Part shown: positions 53,555 to 64,000 of the stretch, piece by piece
Numbering within the stretch: position 1 is the stretch's first letter
Layout of the letters: every line of letters begins with the position of its first letter
Assembly: GCF_019097595.1 (NCBI RefSeq)
Contig: NC_080716.1
Span: 11,713,401 to 11,777,400 of the forward strand
Length of the DNA stretch: 64,000 bases
From: Hemibagrus wyckioides
Taxonomy: Eukaryota; Chordata; Actinopteri; Siluriformes; Bagridae
Direction of reading: 5' to 3'
Made by a program: the position numbers and the translations under genes
Notes under the pieces: generated by a model
Told to the model about the DNA's origin: nothing
Seen by the model: the letters and a program-made list of their open reading frames with translations, nothing else
Database searches by the model: none

Positions 53555-54230
53555 GCTGTCACTGTCACTACACTGATCATGTCTTCATGCAGCTCTCACT
53601 GTGTTTCTCTTCCACATCCACGTCACTTCAGATCCACATTTAACTCTTAATCACGCTTAACCGGGATTATTTCTAGGCAACAATGTCAGTGTAGTTTAAA
53701 TACATGTACTGCTTATTTATTTCGCCTTTACATATATCTCGTGTTCAAATGTTATAAAATTGCCGTGTTTTTGTGTTGCCAGTACTTCCACAATTAGTCC
53801 CGTGATACGCAGGAGGGCGGAACTTGATGATAATTGGTGTTTGACTGGGTCATGTGATGTGATGGAGGTTGCAAAGAGCACGCGCGTTAATTACGTTAGT
53901 GGTGACCCTCCTCAATAGTGTCAGTAGGCTAATGTCGACCTTTATTTGATGAAGAAATTCATCTGTCACATACAAATGAAACTCGTTGGAATAAATAAAC
54001 TCGGACAGTACAAGACCTTGACCAACCGTGTGTCCTGAGCTCGCGTGTCTGCGCGTGCGCGCATGTGTGCCGCTGAAACCAGAGGACAACAGAGTCTTTG
54101 GAGTCGAATCGGAATCAGTGTCACGGGTGGATGGAGTCGATTCAAATTATACACAACTGTCTGAATTATTAGTGACAAAAACCACAACACAGCCAATACA
54201 AAAAAGTTTTCCCTTTGTAATAATAAAGTT
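53555..54230. other. ggh upstream region
   Basis: Upstream of the ggh start, with moderate CpG (CACGCGCGTTAATTACG, GAGCTCGCGTGTCTGCGCGTGCGCGC near 54035-54062). It probably holds the ggh promoter, but no core element is clear. GGAGTCGAATC and GGAGTCGATTC near 54098 and 54132 echo the GTCGACTC words at 55381-55473. Confidence 0.45.
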
Positions 54231-54234
54231 ATTT

Positions 54235-54247
54235 ATTCTTATTATAC

Positions 54248-54289
<42 letters not shown>

Positions 54290-54367
54290 GAACCTGGACT
54301 GTGTATTTGTTGGACATTGTCATCTTTTTTAAAACCATTGTAAAAAAATTATATTAATTTACTTATA

Positions 54368-54431
<64 letters not shown>

Positions 54432-54565
54432 TTAAGGTGTTTTATTACAATGTATTTTATTCTACACTGTATTTTATTTTTTGATGTCTACCAGGGGTGG
54501 CATGGGTTGGAGTGGGTTCTGAATTTGTATAGTTGGTTTTTGCTTTATAAATTCATCAAACAGTT

Positions 54566-54606
<41 letters not shown>

Positions 54607-54698
54607 TGATGATGATGATAATAGAACGTGGACTGTGTATTTGTTAGACGTTGTCATCTTTTTAAAAATCATTGTGATAAATGTTATTTATTTATTTA

Positions 54699-54731
<33 letters not shown>

Positions 54732-54914
54732 CTACTTACTTAATTTAAGGTCATCGTGTTTTATTACAATGTATTTTATTTTTTGATGTCTACCAGGGGT
54801 AGGATGGGTTAGGGTGGGTTTTAAATTTGTATAATTGCTTTTTGTTTTATATTACTGTTCCCAGAAAAAAAATCAATAAACAGTTGTTAACAAAATAATA
54901 ATAACAACAACGAC

Positions 54915-54952
<38 letters not shown>
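54235..54952. repeat. Tandem duplication of a ~350-bp block with TAA/TTA microsatellites
   Basis: Two successive versions share AGAAC(C/G)TGGACTGTGTATTTG (54290 and 54624), TTTTTTGATGTCTACCAGGGG (54476 and 54780) and AACAGTTGTTAA (54559 and 54880). (TAA)n or (TTA)n runs sit at 54250-54288, 54370-54432, 54568-54602 and 54915-54950. Confidence 0.88.
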
Positions 54953-54953
<1 letters not shown>

Positions 54954-55098
54954 CTATATTTATTCCTTAAATCTCTGTATTTAGTATTTTTCTGCTATAT
55001 TTTGTTAAACTGTATAATATTTTGTTATTTGATATATTTTTTGTTTTATTCCTTCCTATATTATCTATTACCTGTGTTTGTGGATACTGCTGGAAGCT

Positions 55099-55125
55099 GT
55101 GAATTTCCCTTTGGGATGAATAAAG

Positions 55126-55215
<90 letters not shown>

Positions 55216-55216
55216 A
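55099..55216 (+). mobile_element. LINE 3' tail with long (TCTA)n microsatellite
   Basis: GAATTTCCCTTTGGGATGAATAAAG followed at once by about 23 TATC units. This is the typical 3' end of a fish L2-type LINE; the rest of the element is absent or too short to see. Confidence 0.8.
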
Positions 55217-55380
55217 TAATAATAATACCAATTTGTTTTGAAAGTAAGAATCAGTAATTGATTCACAGCATTTGTTATAACGCTGTATGAAACTGAATTG
55301 CATTCATTTCACTGAGAATTGAAAAATATTGTATAACAACATACGCCTCTGAAGGCAAACACGAACCACTTTCATCCTGA

Positions 55381-55473
55381 GGAATCGACTGCAAAGTTTA
55401 GGAGTCGACTCTCTGTTTCCAATGCCTGAAATCGGAGTGTCGACTCTTTTTGTGATCGACTCCCGGCCCCACT
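55381..55473. repeat. GTCGAC-rich transposon end (hAT-like) upstream of nsmaf
   Basis: The words AATCGACT, GAGTCGACTC, GTCGACTC and ATCGACTC recur within 93 bases. In reverse the block starts CAGTGGGGCCGGGAGTCG, the CAnnG start of a hAT-type terminal repeat. No transposase is seen nearby. Confidence 0.45.
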
Positions 55474-55608
55474 GTCATGCGCACCAAAGAGCAGAGAAAC
55501 GGAGAGAACGAAAACGAAGTATTGTTCTTTCTCAGAGGTGGTTATAATCGTCAGGAATGAGCTGTAGCTAGTTCCGGGAGTTTGATCAGTGTGTGAGGGT
55601 CTGATAGC

Positions 55609-55636
55609 TGTGTGTGTGTGTGTGTGTGTGTGTGTC
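55609..55636 (+). repeat. (TG)n run in the nsmaf 5' UTR
   Basis: GCTGTGTGTGTGTG... ends 13 bases before the nsmaf start codon (55649). Confidence 0.9.
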
Positions 55637-55648
55637 CCGCCGTGCACC

Positions 55649-64000
<8,352 letters not shown>

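Overview
The window is nuclear DNA of a ray-finned (teleost) fish. Coding sequence is split into many short exons with GT-AG (and two apparent GC-AG) introns. The encoded proteins match vertebrate families, and the introns carry fish-type Tc1/mariner elements, an L2/Rex-like LINE, tRNA-like SINE repeats and long microsatellites. A catfish or another ostariophysan is a weak guess from the repeat content; nothing here proves the species.

Layout: (1) 1-4.8 kb, the 3' part of a cytochrome P450 of the CYP7 family, best cyp7a1 (+). (2) 5.4-7.4 kb, repeats: a LINE fragment split by a nested Tc1-like element, then a second Tc1 fragment. (3) 7.9-17.0 kb, complete sdcbp (syntenin-1, +), with Tc1 copies and a decayed LINE in its introns. 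(4) 17.9-18.2 kb, a 56-bp minisatellite. (5) 18.6-48.8 kb, asph (+), a compound gene. It has two candidate first exons, a shared membrane exon and EF-hand-like exon, a set of phase-1 cassette exons, an alternative terminal exon for a junctin-like protein with a very long KEKE repeat, and a downstream exon set for the aspartyl/asparaginyl beta-hydroxylase. (6) 48.8-53.6 kb, complete ggh (gamma-glutamyl hydrolase, -), convergent with asph. (7) 53.6-55.6 kb, TAA/TTA-rich duplicated DNA, a LINE tail with a TCTA microsatellite and a hAT-like end. (8) 55.6-64 kb, the 5' part of nsmaf (FAN, +), divergent from ggh and running off the window inside the BEACH region.

The genes do not form an operon or pathway. 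cyp7a1 acts in bile-acid synthesis, sdcbp in membrane and exosome scaffolding, asph in ER/SR hydroxylation and Ca2+ handling, ggh in lysosomal folate turnover, and nsmaf in TNF-receptor/sphingomyelinase signalling. The cyp7a1-sdcbp adjacency and the nearby nsmaf are also seen in other vertebrates; asph-ggh sits between sdcbp and nsmaf here.

The most unusual content is in asph. The junctin-type terminal exon (35882-37848) is open for 655 codons and consists largely of a 15-residue K/E repeat still growing by 120-bp duplications. Upstream of it lies an exon-bearing segmental duplication, one copy of which carries a Tc1-derived miniature element. That miniature family (two copies, same internal deletion) keeps only the DNA-binding half of the transposase; in one copy this half is an open reading frame.
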